Source of the DNA: Acanthaster planci
Lineage: Eukaryota; Echinodermata; Asteroidea; Valvatida; Acanthasteridae
Length of the DNA stretch: 64,000 bases
Reading direction: 5' to 3'
Assembly (NCBI RefSeq): GCF_001949145.1
Contig: NW_019091397.1
Coordinates: forward strand, 1,510,505 to 1,574,504
Shown piece by piece: positions 25,350-39,200 of the stretch (position 1 is the stretch's first letter; each line of letters opens with the position of its first letter). The notes beneath the pieces are model-generated. The model made no database searches. It was not told the origin of the DNA and saw nothing but the letters and a program-made list of their open reading frames with translations. A program made the translations under genes and the position numbers.

Positions 25350-28300
25350 ATGCCAAGAAAGAAGAAAAAGTACAATGCTCGATTTCCGCCAGTAAGTTTG
25401 CCAATGTTTGTCATGACCGTGATCTGATGATTACGCCTGTCACTGGTTACTTCCAGAACTGCATACTTAAGTAAGGTTTAAAGGATCTGACACCTTAAGT
25501 TTCAGATAGCAATGTACAAACTCACATAAACACAGTCTTGGCTGTTTTGATTGTCAGATTGTGCCAACATTTAAGTTACTCTGCCATCACAGATATTTGT
25601 GCAACAAACTTCCAAGTTTAGTGAGATTAGACATGTTAGGTGTCTGCTTGGGAGGCTTATTCCATGTTCACGGTTTATACCTCATTAGAATGGTAACATT
25701 CATGAGTATTTTGCCCATCCATGCCACGAAAACTCAACAGCTAGATCGTTGTGGGCAGCATGACTCCTTGACCAATCGAAACACAGCTCCTTTCTTTGCC
25801 AAATTTTCCTGTCACTAATTTGTTTCAATGACCAATCGTAGCTCATGCAAGTTTGTTCATTGTTATCTCTAAGGTTAAGGTTTGTATAACCTTAGAGTTC
25901 TGGAAGTAGCCATGGCAGCTCTTGGTATAGGTATTTATACCCCAGTCATCGTCAGTCGTCCGCCATGCGGCCAGGGAGTCCACCTGGGCTACATGGACCC
26001 TGTACCCATCACGTCATATCCTTGGCATTGCCTGGGCATGCTAGGCCTACTCCAAGCACTGTAACTATATGTTGGCCTTAGGACTCTACGAATAGCCTCT
26101 ATTATTGTTTGAATTGATGGTCAGTTAGGCCTACATGTACTATTCAAATGTTGAAAGAGGTGATTCTTAGAGTCCTACATGTACATGTAGTTAGAGTAGC
26201 CCATGTCATAAGCATGGTTAGCTGAAAAGCCTACATGTAACCTACACCCACTCCCTTTTCCCTTCTTCCTGGGCCCAACCACCGATATTAGTTGATGGAA
26301 GTACATGTACATGTACTATAACAAAATCTGCAATAACATGGTGCCAGAAATGCTCTTTTATGAGCGTTGGTCTTTTCAGACACACACTCGAAAAAAAAAA
26401 TTGGGTAAGACTTCCATATACGGATATCCCTTGCGGCAGTGCTAGTTTACAATGGATTAGCCATCAGAAAGTGATAACCTGTCCTAAAAAGTCATGTTTA
26501 CATGTAGCAGTGAAAATATTGAAGCATTTCAGTGTTTTTCCTCTGCCTTGTTTATTTGCAGGCCCGAATCAAGAAGATTATGCAGCTCGATGAAGATGTC
26601 GGCAAAGTGGCTGCAGCAGTACCTGTTCTGATATGTATCCTTGAATACCTTTATCTTGACAATAGCTTATTGTTAATCATTTACACGACCCATGTACAGT
26701 GAAGCTGTACGTTTCTTCATGCACATGGACAAATTGTATACCGTACCTGTTAGCATTAAAATGGACAGTTTGTGTACTTTCAGAAATTTAAATAAAGAAG
26801 ACCTGCTTCAAACTGCTGGCTGCAGTGACTTAAAAACCCCAAACTGACAAAGTTAGGGGGCCAATGTTCCCATCCTAACAGTACACGTACATGTACATGT
26901 TCATCGGTAGGCCTTCCCTGTGTCAAGGGGCAATTTTTTTTTCCAGGAAATTTGGAACCCTGTTGTTGGGATTGAAAAATCTTTCCTCATAATATTTTTG
27001 GTCCCCCATATCATCTATATTTCAACCCTTGTGTAAAAATAATAATCCCTATAACCTAGTTACAAGTACCAGTGTGAGTCGCCCTTCCCAAGGACCAAGT
27101 TGTGGGAAACAAAAAATTGTCCCCATATTTTTGGTCCCCATAACATTTATGTTTCAACAAGTGTGTGGGCGTGGTATACATAATGTGGACCTCTGTACAA
27201 ATGAAGTCCACAAAATGTAGGGTGTGATCGTGTTGTGTGGACTTGCACACCTCCACACAATGTTTTCCCCTCTCTGAAAAACAGTTTCAGTGGCATTTGG
27301 GGGGCCAAGGTTATCCATGGCAAAATGAAGAGGAACAGGAAATCATCGTCAAAAATCCAGCTTGAAGGAGTTATTCTAGGAGGAGAAAAAAGAGTATTTT
27401 TCCCAAGTTACCTTAAGCACAGGAGAACAAAGGAATGTCCACACTTCTTACGCGAAACAAGTATGGGTGTGTGTACATGTACTGTGTATATGCAGTTTTT
27501 GTCAGTGGTATGCATGTATGTTCATTCCCATGCCCTTGTGCACCACTTTGTTGAGAGTTAGCGCATGGGCACTCGATACTGTGGATTTCGAGGAAGGAGA
27601 CGCCGGACGTCATTCCAACACTTCTTTCTGCGGATGGAGATCATTATTTGTTTTTAACAAAATATGAACAAATGAAGTTCACAGAGATAACCAGAGAACT
27701 AAAAATTTATCAGATAACATTAGACCACAGTATTATAATGAACCCAGTTGCATAAAATTTAAAACAAGTTCTGGAAAAGTGATTTTTAAAAAATAAACAC
27801 AATCAGATTTGAAAGAAAATACATCCATGGTCTTTCCCATTTTAAAACAACTTCTTCCGTTTATCCAAACAAACGAAAATAAAGTGGCATGTGCATTAAG
27901 ACCCAATAAAAATATCAGTTGTATTTTCAAGTTATTACGAATTGAATATTTTGCACGAGAATCATTTGTCCTTAGTAGCACTTATGTACATCTACGTGCG
28001 TTGATGAAGTAAATGTACATGGATGTGGACATGTGCACACATAAATCATGGCCGACCGGTCGACTGAGAGTCAAAATTGAAATTGATCAAACTAACAAGG
28101 GACAATTCACATGAGCTTAAACATAACACGGTAACCTTTTTCAAAAACACTTTCAATTATTAAGTTATGCAGCATGTGTGGAAAATCTGAAGAATAATTC
28201 AAACTTTCGAGTTTAAAATACACTTTATTACATTCGGAAATGTAACACACACAGACATTTTTCACCTCATTTCCTCCCAAATGTCACTTATGATTAACAA

Positions 28301-31300
28301 GAAATACATCACAAAATGAAATCCGAATCTGAAATGAAATCTGATTATATTTCTCTGGTACAAATTCAGCAACCGTTTACACAATGCGGAATTTCCCCAG
28401 ATGGACTTTGGTATAGTCGTTTGCTGGCTGGTGTTGCCCTTTTAACAAGCAACAGAAAGTGACCACGACTTTGCCGCATTTTAGCACATGTACACAACTA
28501 AGTGGAAGGGTTGAACATACATGTATGATACGTGCACAGGGCACATGGCACATGTACATCTTCATATAGTCTTCATATAGACTTCATTGTTAGAAACATC
28601 CTGTCCAAGGTTTGTTCCCTTGCTTTCTTCATTGTTTCATATTTTTTCACCCATTTCTTTATCGTTCTTCCAGTCTTCTGTATCACTTTTATTTCTCTCT
28701 GCCTGTTATTTCCTGTCATTTTTGTTCTGTTTCATATTGGCAAAGTTGATATTGTTCTGTGCCCATCGTTGTCAAAACATGAAGTTTATTATTCCGTGCA
28801 GGCTTGGCTTTTGTTGTTGTTTTTTTCATTTCTCACTCTCGGTTAATCACAGTTACATTTTGCAATGGTTTTTCCATATTTGACTTGAATCCTTAGCTAA
28901 CTGCTTTACACAGCGAAAGCATTGGAGATTTTTGTGGAATCCCTGCTCACCAAATCACTGCAACAAACTCAAGCAAGGAGTGCAAAGACTATGTCAACTT
29001 CTCACATGTAAGATTGTGCATTTCTTCTTTCCACTTACCTGTTCCCCGCTAGCGCTGGGATCTCTTCACATATTTCCGCGTCTGCGATTTCAGAATATCA
29101 AAACAAGTTTATGAAGTTGATGGTAAAACCTTTGCTCAAATGAGACAGCAAAGATTTATTTGCTCAACTCTGACCACTGTTTCGGTGCCATTCTTGCCAA
29201 TAAATTTGCTTTGGGTTTGGATAAAGTGTACTCTAGCCGTTAGGCAGGTGAGACATCATTAAAACCCTTTCAAATGCCTTTTCTTTCATATCACACTTCA
29301 ACAGTATACATGTTGCATCTTACCCAATTGATTCTCACTTTGTCTTGTGGCTTGATGTGTGTCCATGAGAGCCTGCTGTTTAACTTCTTTCCAATGCAGT
29401 ATCTAGTCGGGTTTTTTACACTGTCTCTGTTAATTATCACGGTTCAGTGTTTCAATTGAGTTTGAAGAATGATAAGGATAATTTTTTGTTTCTACCCTAA
29501 TTTCTACAGAAGGCAGTGCATACTGAGTGAGAGTACGTTTGATTTTCTCAAGGATCTGGTGGAGAATGTACCAGACATGCCCTGTGAGGAGGACGAAGGG
29601 AGCCAGCCACCAGTGGTTCACCGGACAGAGCGTAAACACAGGCAGCATAGGTAGGGGAGTGGTCAAGGCAGACTCATGTTTGAGTCTCAAAATCTCCCAG
29701 TCTGAGTCTGAGGTTCCTCTCCAAGTTGAAGTCTGAGTCCTGAGCCATGCATATTGAGTTTGAGTCACAAGTACCGGTGGCTTTACAGAATGGTCTGTTA
29801 TTGAAATCTGTGCATCCAGTTTTAAGTGTAACGCTAACCCTGCCAGATCAAGCAATATGCATTAGGTTTACATTGGAAAAGTCTGATGCACAACCAACAG
29901 CAGCCAAAAAACTGCCTATGTTGAGACAGTGGGAGCTGGTCCCATTGAACAGTGACACTGTTGGATCTTGTGGTGGCTGGCAACCACAGACTCCCAGGCC
30001 GTTTGAGCTTTGGGATAGTCAACCTGTTGGATCTTGTTGCACTGGGTATGCCAGCCTGGTTGGAAAATGCTGCAAACTGGTCTATCTGGCAGGGTCTTTA
30101 GCCAGAATACAAACCCTGGAGTGTCGTGTGCTTACCAGTAATTTTTTCATTAACCCTAACCTTCCTCGATCCTCCAAAATCCTTGGGGCAGTTTTGGAGG
30201 ATTTTGAAGGATTGAGGCAGTAGCCACACCTCCAAGTAACATTTTCAAGAAATTTTGGAGAATTTTGGAGGATTGAGGGAGAATCCAATTTGTTCACCCC
30301 CCAAATTGGAGAATTCTGGAGGATTGAGGAAGGTCCCTAGCAAAAAGGGCCTAGGGAGTTAGGTTTATAATGAGAAACATGCCTGCTTCCTGGCCATAGT
30401 CATAATGGCAGTCATAATGACAAATTACAGTCAATGGTCCTTTTATAGCATTCAATAGTGCCGTGCATTCATATGCCACAAATTGGTGTTCATTCCGTTG
30501 AAAAATGGCAGTTGGAGCTCACACCCATGTATATTCTGGCACAGTTCCGAATTTTCCAGATGCTCGATGTACATGTTTTTCGTAACCTAACAGTGAGACT
30601 GAGCACTGTTGTAATGCCATTGAACCTTAGTCACGAGAGGGGCTTGATGCGAACAAAATTGCATTTGCTTTCAATTTCCATACACTTTGGGATTAATATG
30701 TAATCAGCAGGGTGTTTGTTCACTTACAGGCCACGACGGAAACGTGTGAAAGACGGGGAAGCCGGGCCTAGCAACAGCCAACTTGTTAAGCAGTCTTCCG
30801 AAGAGCCGTCATCCTCTGAGGTATCATCCTCAATTCTAATTTGACAAAAAATCTTTGGCTTGTAAATTATGCTTCTAAGCTTCTTTAATGGGCTTTTTTG
30901 CTGAGGTTGTTGGGCATTGAAACCTACACGTAAATCTGAAATTACCACAGTTTACTCCTCGGCAAAGACATGGCTCTTGAAGCGTTCTGTTTTGTTTGTT
31001 TTTTTTTTGGAGACAAATCAACTTTTCTTTTCCTCAGAAACTTTAGGCCAAGATCATGAGTTTTGTGCTGATATTTATTGATGTATCCATAATTTTCAGA
31101 GACAGCAGTTGCAAATTGTAACTTGTTGAAAAATTGCCCATGTTATTTCGTTGACGATAAAGAATAAGATATATAGGTTCTTACAGCATGCCTTAGACTG
31201 GCTGCAAGAGCAGTAAATGGTTTTATGCAACTTCTGACAAAAACTCCAGCAAGTGGGACGCTGCATAGGTGCATTGCTTGTGTTTATTTGCCCTTGAGTA

Positions 31301-32778
31301 CACATCATTAATTTTCATCAGAATGTGCACAAATCCATACCATCTTGGTACGGCCACAGGCTGTGCATGAGCTATGGCATTGTGACCGATGTGGGATTTT
31401 ATCACCTGCATACCGAGCTCAAACAGTGACATAGCCAAGTTGGGTTATTTGGTCATGCAAGGCCTTGTTCCCTTAGTTACATTTGTGGCATACAGACCCC
31501 ATTGGGAAAACTCTATTCCTAAATTAACAATGCAGGATGACACTGAGAGTGATGAGGAGGAGGGAATGAGCAACAGCGACAGCAACAACATCTCCCAAGA
31601 CCCACCCCGCCTACCGGCAGCTGCAGGCCAAATACCCAGCACTGCTTGGTGAGTTTGTGTCCCCTTGTGTGATGTGAAAGATTCTGGTCTAGGGAGTTGA
31701 GGCAGGCTTGACTGTTATAACCAGTCAGCCGTTCCAGTGTGCACACACAGCCTGATCATGTTGACACATCCTCTTGACCTAAGTGGTTACTGTAGTGTTA
31801 CCACAGCATTTCCCTCTGGTGAAATTCTCCCGTTCGTTCCTGAGAAACAAAACGTTTCTTAAGCCCAAATCTCCGGTTTCTCCCAAATCTCCCCCTAATC
31901 TCCGGTTTCTGGTCAGCGTGCGCGTCGCTGTAGACCTTCACATTGACAAAATAAAAATGTTTCTTATTTGGTATGAAACGATGTCCAACAGCTGCCAAAC
32001 TTGCTTAATCGACTGGAATTCTGCTACTGTGCTTTTGATGGTATATGGTTGAGTAATACGTACAGTAAAGGAGTACCTGTAGTTCCCCATACATTTAGTC
32101 GGGCACTCTTTTTTCAGATGACATCATTTCTGTGTTATACATTTACATCTTGGAACCAGACAAATGAGGTGGTCCTATGTCCTGTGTACACATACAAGCT
32201 GAAAATGCTTTTAAACAGTAAAACTGTAGGGGCCGGTCTAGTTTAATGTTGGTAGTGGCCTGCGTTACATGTGCCAGCAGGCGTGATGGACATCGTGCAT
32301 TATCGTACATCTTTTCTAGAAAAGAAAGTGGGAGTAAAAAAAAGCTGCATCGCTGCACCACTTTTGGAGCCAGCTCCTGTCCAGAAACTGGAGACTTTTT
32401 TATGGCCTTGGTGTTCTCAACTTACATTTTGGCAACTGCATTTTTTTTTATTAGTGACCTCCTAATGTTCTTAAAACTTTGCTGAGTGAGGCCCAGTTGA
32501 TTGCAAATGATCCTAGGTATCCAGGCAACAGATATCAATTACAAGGTGAATGAAAGCAGTTACTGGACTCTGTTATTTTGTTATTCTGCGGCATTTCTCA
32601 TTACAGTATCCCCGGCCAGCCCTCCCCAGCAATGTACCCTGTCCCTCAATTGCCCTTGCCAACCATGGGAGTCTTTCAGGCACCAGCCTCTGCCTCGGGC
32701 ACCGTGCAAACAGGAATGGGCGCCTACCAGCCGCCCAAGAACAACAACACTGACGATGATGAGAACTACGACACATAG
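25350..32778 (+). CDS. DRAP1: DRAP1 (Dr1-associated corepressor, NC2-alpha), complete, 7 exons
   Basis: NC2-alpha pairs with DR1 (NC2-beta) through a histone fold. The dimer clamps TBP on promoter DNA and blocks TFIIA/TFIIB entry. Exons: 25350-25391, 26562-26634, 28914-29007, 29510-29650, 30730-30820, 31536-31648, 32607-32778. All junctions are GT-AG with matching phase; the sum is 726 nt, or 241 residues plus stop (human 205). Residues 1-25 (MPRKKKKYNARFPP then ARIKKIMQLDEDVGK) are nearly identical to human. The H2A-like histone fold spans about residues 8-90 and includes VAAAVPVLIS, AKTMSTSH and FDFLKDLVENVPDM. Then come a basic patch (RPRRKR, possible nuclear signal), an acidic Ser-rich stretch (DTESDEEEG) and a Pro-rich tail. 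The tail ends in DDDENYDT, mirroring the human acidic-Tyr-Asp terminus. Confidence 0.96.
27158..27280. repeat. Dispersed repeat, family A, copy 2
   Basis: Counterpart of the block at 7,994-8,119, in opposite orientation. Just upstream, two direct copies of a TTTTTGGTCCCC unit (26,994 and 27,127) suggest the element is larger here. It lies in a DRAP1 intron. Confidence 0.65.
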
Positions 32779-33600
32779 CACAGAGTTTTGCTGGCCCGAT
32801 CCAGGGGATGGGGAGGGGATTGTGGAGAAGCTCAAGGGGCAGTGTGCCAACAAGAGTTTAGCCCACAGAGGCCATTTCGTGAATTTTGGGGGAAGTCAAC
32901 ATCTGCATGCCAAGCGACATTTCTTTTATATAAGGACTCAAAAGCTGGCATGGTTTTGTTTGTTCATTTTGTTTTAGGCTTTTTTTGTGTAGTTTTTATG
33001 TTTGAATCAGGATAAGTTTATTTGCAAGGTTTCAAAGTGCTTCCTGTGTGGTACTGCTTGTAAACAGTGAAGAACACAGTCGACTATAGTTGGTTGTTGG
33101 TTCCCTGTGTGAAGTTTGCTCCAGTGTGTGAGTCCTATATCACCACAGATTGAAGCTCCGCAGTCGAAGTAACTCTGGGAATGATTAGGTTCTTTTTTTT
33201 TCTGCCATTCACAGTTGGAATGTATTTAGTACGCACTTTGCAAGGAAGCTGGATTGAGAGTATGGGAAACACTTTTTGTGGCCCAGTGGTGAAAAAAAAC
33301 ACCTGTGCATGACTGGATCTAAGTCCATTCTTGAGGGCTGTGTTGTCTACTGTATATAAATGGACAACACAGTTGTGGCTTTCTGCACAGTACAAGCAAA
33401 TGTCAGATTATTATTTGACGTTCCATTTGGTTATTAAGATCAAATGCACGTGCCTGTGAATTGATTATCTTTATTGCAGTGTTTTTCAATGAACCATTGT
33501 AAATATATGTAAAAGCACAAGGGTGTTCTTGTACATTAATTCAGCTTTTCCAATTAATCAGCCTTAAAATTCAAATAAAATCAAATAATTTGTGTTTTTG
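32779..33600 (+). other. DRAP1: DRAP1 3' untranslated region (approximate)
   Basis: After the TAG stop there is no long ORF in frame. The sequence becomes AT-rich and reaches AATAAA at 33,574-33,579. The 3' end is therefore placed about 20 nt beyond that signal. An earlier alternative end is possible. Confidence 0.5.
33574..33579 (+). promoter_or_regulatory. Polyadenylation signal AATAAA, probably DRAP1
   Basis: A canonical AATAAA stands about 800 nt after the DRAP1 stop and is followed by a T-rich stretch (TTTGTGTTTTTGTTTC), as expected for a downstream element. Confidence 0.55.
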
Positions 33601-35519
33601 TTTCATTTGCCACCGATTTAGCGACAAAAACTTTGACTTGAATTGTTTTGAGCAACCATCCCTGAAATGTGATCTGAAATCTGAGGCCAGGTTTTTTATT
33701 AGGCAAGATCAGTTGATAAATGCCTGTCTGTCTACAACCTTCATTGAAGGCTTGAAACACCCACAGGATTAGTCAAAAGAATTTGCAGTATGTAAGAAAG
33801 TGGAGCCATCAACAGTACTCAGTTACTTTATGTAGAACTTAGTCACCTAGGTTGTCCAGAGACCAAGAGTGTGCCATTGCATCAATGCAAACTCCGGTTT
33901 TATTTGGGGGGGGCAAAGCACTCATCAACAGTAAAATGGCAAACTATTAACGATGGATCGGATGATCTCTGAAGTATTTTCAAGCAGAGGCTACTTTTCA
34001 TCCCCTTCCTTTTCCACTTCTCTCACTTTTTCTTGTTTCCCCTTTAAATTTTAATTTTTTTCCAGTGGGGGTAGTGCCCCCAATGCCCCCCCCCACACCT
34101 ATTTGAAGGGTGTTTGGTGATGTCGAGATGTTCCTGGCAAAAATGTCAGGCTAGAGGCAGAGTGCCCAAATCTGTTGATAACATTCCCACAAGTCCAAAA
34201 AGTGGCACAGCCCAACTCGAAAGTGTTTCAACTGTTGCAAAGTTTTACAAATGTACACAAAGGTTCGGTGCCATCAATCATGATGTTGCACCGCAAGGGA
34301 AATTTTTACCATGATTTTGGATTAGGTGTATATTGTGGTTTTTACTTGTAGGAGTAATTCTGAAGGCTGACAACAGGATCTAAACTGAGCTGTGCACAGG
34401 TATTTTTAAGGGTGGCTGGGATTTTTTTTTGTTACCGTGAGCTGAGCTGAGAGACACATATACATTAGCACCTGTTCAAGTGAAGGCAAACAAAGTCAAG
34501 TATTTGAAATGAAATACACAGTGTGGTTTTTGCTCAAGATTAAAGACTCTTGATAAAAAAGTTATCAGTGCCAGATTGTAAATGGACTGTGTTGGTCATT
34601 TTTTGCACTTGCTCCGATAATCCTGCATTACTCATGATGAGTATTGTTTCTGCCTCTTGACTTTGTGCATCAATCGCATTCATTTGCATCAGAGCATCAG
34701 TTACATGCTTCTGCTTTCATCTTTAGCCCATTTAAATCAACTCACCACACATTTACAACCAAATGTTAGGAATCACTTGTAATGAACAGGTTTAATTTGG
34801 GTATGAACATTTTAAGGTAATTTCTTACATTTAAGACAGAGTTAGCAACTACTTGGACTTCACTGAATATGTGAATCCTTTTTAATCCCAGTCTTACACT
34901 TTGCCTCCAAACCTGTGACAATATTCAGTAGCACTATACAACCTAAGAATGCTAGATATGTACATGTTTACAGCGTTCCATGAATCTCTGATTTGCTGAA
35001 ATGTCACTCAAATCAAATTTCTGCTTGCTCATATTCAGGGCCGTCGGGAAACTGTCATTTTAGTTTTATTATGTTGACAAACTTGACTAATAACATGCAT
35101 AAACACACTTTCATAAGGAGATATGTGCATAGATAGAGTGAAACGGTGCTCACCCATTCCAGACTTGAAAAAAGTCTTAGGTTTATAAATTTAGAGCATG
35201 ATTTCATCTAATGAAAATAAAGGCAAAACTCTTCCGTGTTTGGCTTTATCCAGTTCTGTACTGTACTTGTTAATAAACCCAAAAGCTTTCAGTTGTCTTA
35301 ACATGAGGTTTGCGGCTTTGATTATTAGACAATCCCATGAACGATTGGTTGGTTAAATGAAAACTGCATGGTTGACTGATCGACCAAAACTTGCCTACAT
35401 GGCTGGCTTTATGTTCCATTGGCTGCTTGGTTGAATCAAGTAGGTTGGACATCTGAGCTTGTTTGTTGGTCTGTTCATCTTATTTAGAGGAGGGAAAAAC
35501 AACATCCATCTATCCCTTG

Positions 35520-36175
35520 CTCAAAAGATGCTACCCCCCCCCCATTTTTCTTCCAAAATGTGAAAAAGTCCGAAAAATTTAGCCCCACCTAAAAAATCCC
35601 ATAAACACCACAATGTCAAATCTTTGTGTTCCTTTCGCCACCTGCCCCCCTTATATTTGATCCTGGGCCCACCCTTGACTAGAAAAAATATTTGTCTAGT
35701 GCTTTTTCTAGTCAAGGGCAGGCCCAGGATCAAATATAAGAGGGCAGAGGGGTACAAATTATTAAAGTTTCCTGTCTCTAATAATTTTGATCTATTTTGC
35801 AGAGGGGTACAAAATTATTAAAGTTTCCTGTCTCTAATAATTTTGATGTTAGAAAGAAAAGAATACTTTGGGAATGCCTCAAGTGAAAAAAAGGCCTTCC
35901 TGCTTGGATTGTATATCCCAACGGTACCTTTGTGGATGGGGGAGGTCAAACACGGGCCTCCCTCGGCACAATTTTTATCCAAATATGAGAGAAAGGCAAT
36001 TTTGTTTTTAGCTGTTTCATTTCTGTTCCCACCGAAAGCGCGTGAAAAAGTCCCAAAATTTAGCCTCGCCATTCAGAAAGCCATAGACAGTTACACAAAG
36101 AAATTTCCAAAGGTTTGTCCCCCTCCATTTGGTTCTTGATCCTCCCATGCACAGCGGGGAGGGGGGGCTGGCCGG
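35520..36175. repeat. Diverged repeat pair flanking the hairpin
   Basis: 35,555-35,650 and 36,040-36,130 share GTGAAAAAGTC and AAATTTAGCC in the same order, with AAATCTTTGTGTTCC-like and ACAAAGAAATTTCC-like continuations. They look like old copies of one element. Confidence 0.5.
35648..35848. repeat. Long hairpin followed by a tandem duplication
   Basis: CCCTTATATTTGATCCTGGG... at 35,648 is reversed at 35,707-35,745 (CAGGATCAAATATAAG), giving ~40-bp arms around a ~17-bp loop. It continues into two direct copies of TACAAATTATTAAAGTTTCC (35,752 and 35,807). It lies between DRAP1 and the unrecognised gene. Confidence 0.8.
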
Positions 36176-36238
36176 GGTGGGGAACTGGAGATTTATTGAG
36201 GGCGCTGTTCCGAAGAGCCAGTGGCCGTGTCGTGGGAA

Positions 36239-39200
36239 ATGGGTGAAGAAAACATCTCGGTGACGAACATCGAAACTGTTATTATTCCGAAGTTGAGAAG
36301 AGAAAATGACCACTTGTTTGAAGAATTGAAGGAGGTAGGCCCTAGTGTTTCAGTTTCTAAGCGTAACGCTAACATGCCCTTGAGGTCTTGTATTTATCGC
36401 ACACGGCATTGGCTGAACTTCGATAGTAGGGGGCCTACACGTACAGTTCAGGACTAAATCATGTACCATAACTATACTATTTTGTTTGGGTTGCTTCAGA
36501 TTATTTTTAACTCTTTTAACTGTATAATATCACTAGCGAAGAAACCAACCACGGTTATACTGTTAGTACACCCACTAGATTTTCATCATTCCAGAGGACC
36601 TCCATTCCAGCAACCATGGCAATCATTCATTTGGGCCTACCACTCACTGCCAGTGCAGTACCACTATCAGTACCGGTACTTTACATGGTGATGCTTTCAT
36701 TAAATGTACTGTATGATCCCAGCTGGGAACTCATCGCAAGGACATACATGTAAGCCATGTATATTCATCAGGATCATTAATTTCAAAATTATTCAGACAC
36801 ATTCTGTGCTTTGTTTGAGCCTTGTTTTATCTGGAGATGTGGAAATGAACCCAGGACCTACATGTAAGAATGTGACAAAACCCAGTATAAATTGTGGAGA
36901 ATGTTTCAAATGGACTAAAAACTTCCACCTGTATGTGAGGAATGCAACTCATTCATACACATCAAGTGTGCAGGAATGTCATGTGCAGAGTACTTAAGAA
37001 ACAACACCAACCCCTTTTCACCACACTTACGGCTTTGCCCCAAATGCTGTGGGCCTTGTGGAATCTGCCATGGAAATGTTTTGAAGGACCATAAAGCTGT
37101 GCAGTGTGATCGCTGTGAATTGTGGATACATACCAACTCTGGGACACTCATGATCTGAGTTATGAATCATTGATGAATTTGTCATGTTTGTGGGCTTGTC
37201 CTGCGTGTGATATCTCAACTTCTTTGACTCATTTTTTCAACAACTCAGCCATTCCCAGTTCCCAGTTTCCCACATCAAGTTTATTTCGTCTGTGTGATGC
37301 ACGCTGAAATGGAATTTTTCCAATGATACTGAAACTCGACAAAAAAAAGAAAAAACCTTTGTCAACTTCACCAGCAAAGAAAAAAGACAATTTCAAATGC
37401 AGCCTCATCAATAACCAAAGCAAAAGGAAAGGCAGCAGATGTCCTTAGAAGATCTACATGTAGATGAAATTCACAAGCCAGAAGTAATCTGCAGCACTGA
37501 GTCTTGGCTTGATCCTTTCATCAGTAGCAACGAGATCTTCCCTCCACGTTTTAGTGTCTTCCAAAAAGATCATGTGACACTCACTCCTGGCATGTCTGGG
37601 ATAGGGGTCTTTCCAAGCTACCAAGGGTGATCTTATAACAACACAAATGACAAATCTTGAAGCCGACTGCAAATGTACCTGGACTGAAACTGAGATCAAA
37701 GGGAGAAAACGTATAATTATAGGAAGTTACATGTACAGGTAGGAACATTTTTCCAAACTTCTGATGATCAGCAGGGAGAAAAGATTGATGAACTAAACCG
37801 TAACGTGGCATTATCAAAGCTTGGCGACTAAATCAACACGCAATAATTAATAATTATTTGCAATAAGGCCAACAAGACGGGGATTCAACAATCGCTTCAG
37901 GATTTCAGAGAGGAATATATGAATGCAACCAACGGTCAGTCAGTCAATACCAACTGGAATATGATCAGTACCAAGATTACTGACATTATGAACAAATGGT
38001 CATACTAATAACCGTCAACGCAGCGTCAGCACCTCTAAAAAACAGTTAAAAAAAAAAGCAGTACTCAACCTTAAACTGTTTGCCAAAAGGTTATTTTGCT
38101 AAACCTCAAAAGGTTAGACTCTAGGAAAATTGCCGTTTTAATTTTGCCAAAATCGCCTCCTTTTAACCAGATCAGAAATCAGCTGCCATGTTGCCTCTCT
38201 AGGGCAGCTGGGACTATACTATTACGTCATAGGGGTGGGCAGCAGAAGGCAGTCATTACAGTGATTACACATACACAGATCATGTCTTCGGATGGCGAAT
38301 CCCCTCCCACACCCTTTCCCCAAACCGACATAGTTTTATTTCTTTAAAATTACTGTGATGCCTAAAACAAAAAAATCAGTTCTTCTTGCAGCCTCTAACA
38401 ATGCTTTTACCTTTAAAGTTACTATATTTTAATTTTCTTAAGACTGAATAAGCCCTAATTGTCCCTTTTCATATATTAATGTTCATTAACTGTGAAAACC
38501 AATGATGTTGTTTCTGCTATTCATTTTTACTCTTTTGTATGGACATGGCAACTATCAGCTTGCCCCATGGGTACCAGGAAGATTCAAAACACACCCTCAA
38601 GTATGGGCAATAAAACCCGATCTGGAAAAAAAAGCCACTTCACAAATTTCTTTCTTGGCTCAGAAAAACATGCAATTTGTAACCTCACCTGATGGGAAAT
38701 TAAATACACCGAAACCACCTTCACTGCCAAGAAAACCAGGTCATTGTAAACGAATTCAAACAAACAGCAAAGACTGTAACGTTCAATTCCTAGGATACAG
38801 GTTCTGTGTGTTCAGAAGATTCAATCAATTTTGGACGAAATCACAAGAACTCGCAGTGGGCAGAATATTTCTCATTTATTTGAATCGCATATTTTCCCAG
38901 GTGATAACCTGTATGCCATCAGAGAGAAATGCAATGTCCTAAAAAGTGCAGTTCAAGAGAAAAATGTGATTGAAAATAAAAGAATTATTTGCACTGGTCT
39001 GGACCCCGCCAGTATAAAACTGTGGGTTCCAATTTACCAACAATCAACAAAGGGAAAACCACTCAAAATGAACCACTAAAGCATGGACAGGTAACTTGCC
39101 TCTCCACAGAAGACTGCTTAACTTATTTATTTCAATTTCAATGGTCAATTCCAAATGTATAGATCAATGCAAGTGGGTTTTAGTTCAAACCCCAGCCCTA

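Larger units (their letters stand above)
33601..36238. other. Gap between DRAP1 and the unrecognised gene
   Basis: No exon-like frame is seen. The right half holds the hairpin, tandem duplication and repeat pair. The promoter of the unrecognised gene should lie in the last few hundred bases before 36,239; the 36,140-36,235 stretch is G/C-rich. Confidence 0.5.

Noticed and set aside
29747-30223. 158-codon plus-strand frame after DRAP1 exon 4
   Set aside because: Low-complexity intronic sequence with degenerate repeats; the exon 4 donor and exon 5 acceptor join in frame without it.
32501-32977. 158-codon plus-strand frame overlapping DRAP1 exon 7
   Set aside because: It reads exon 7 in the wrong frame. 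The DRAP1 frame ending DDDENYDT is the conserved one.
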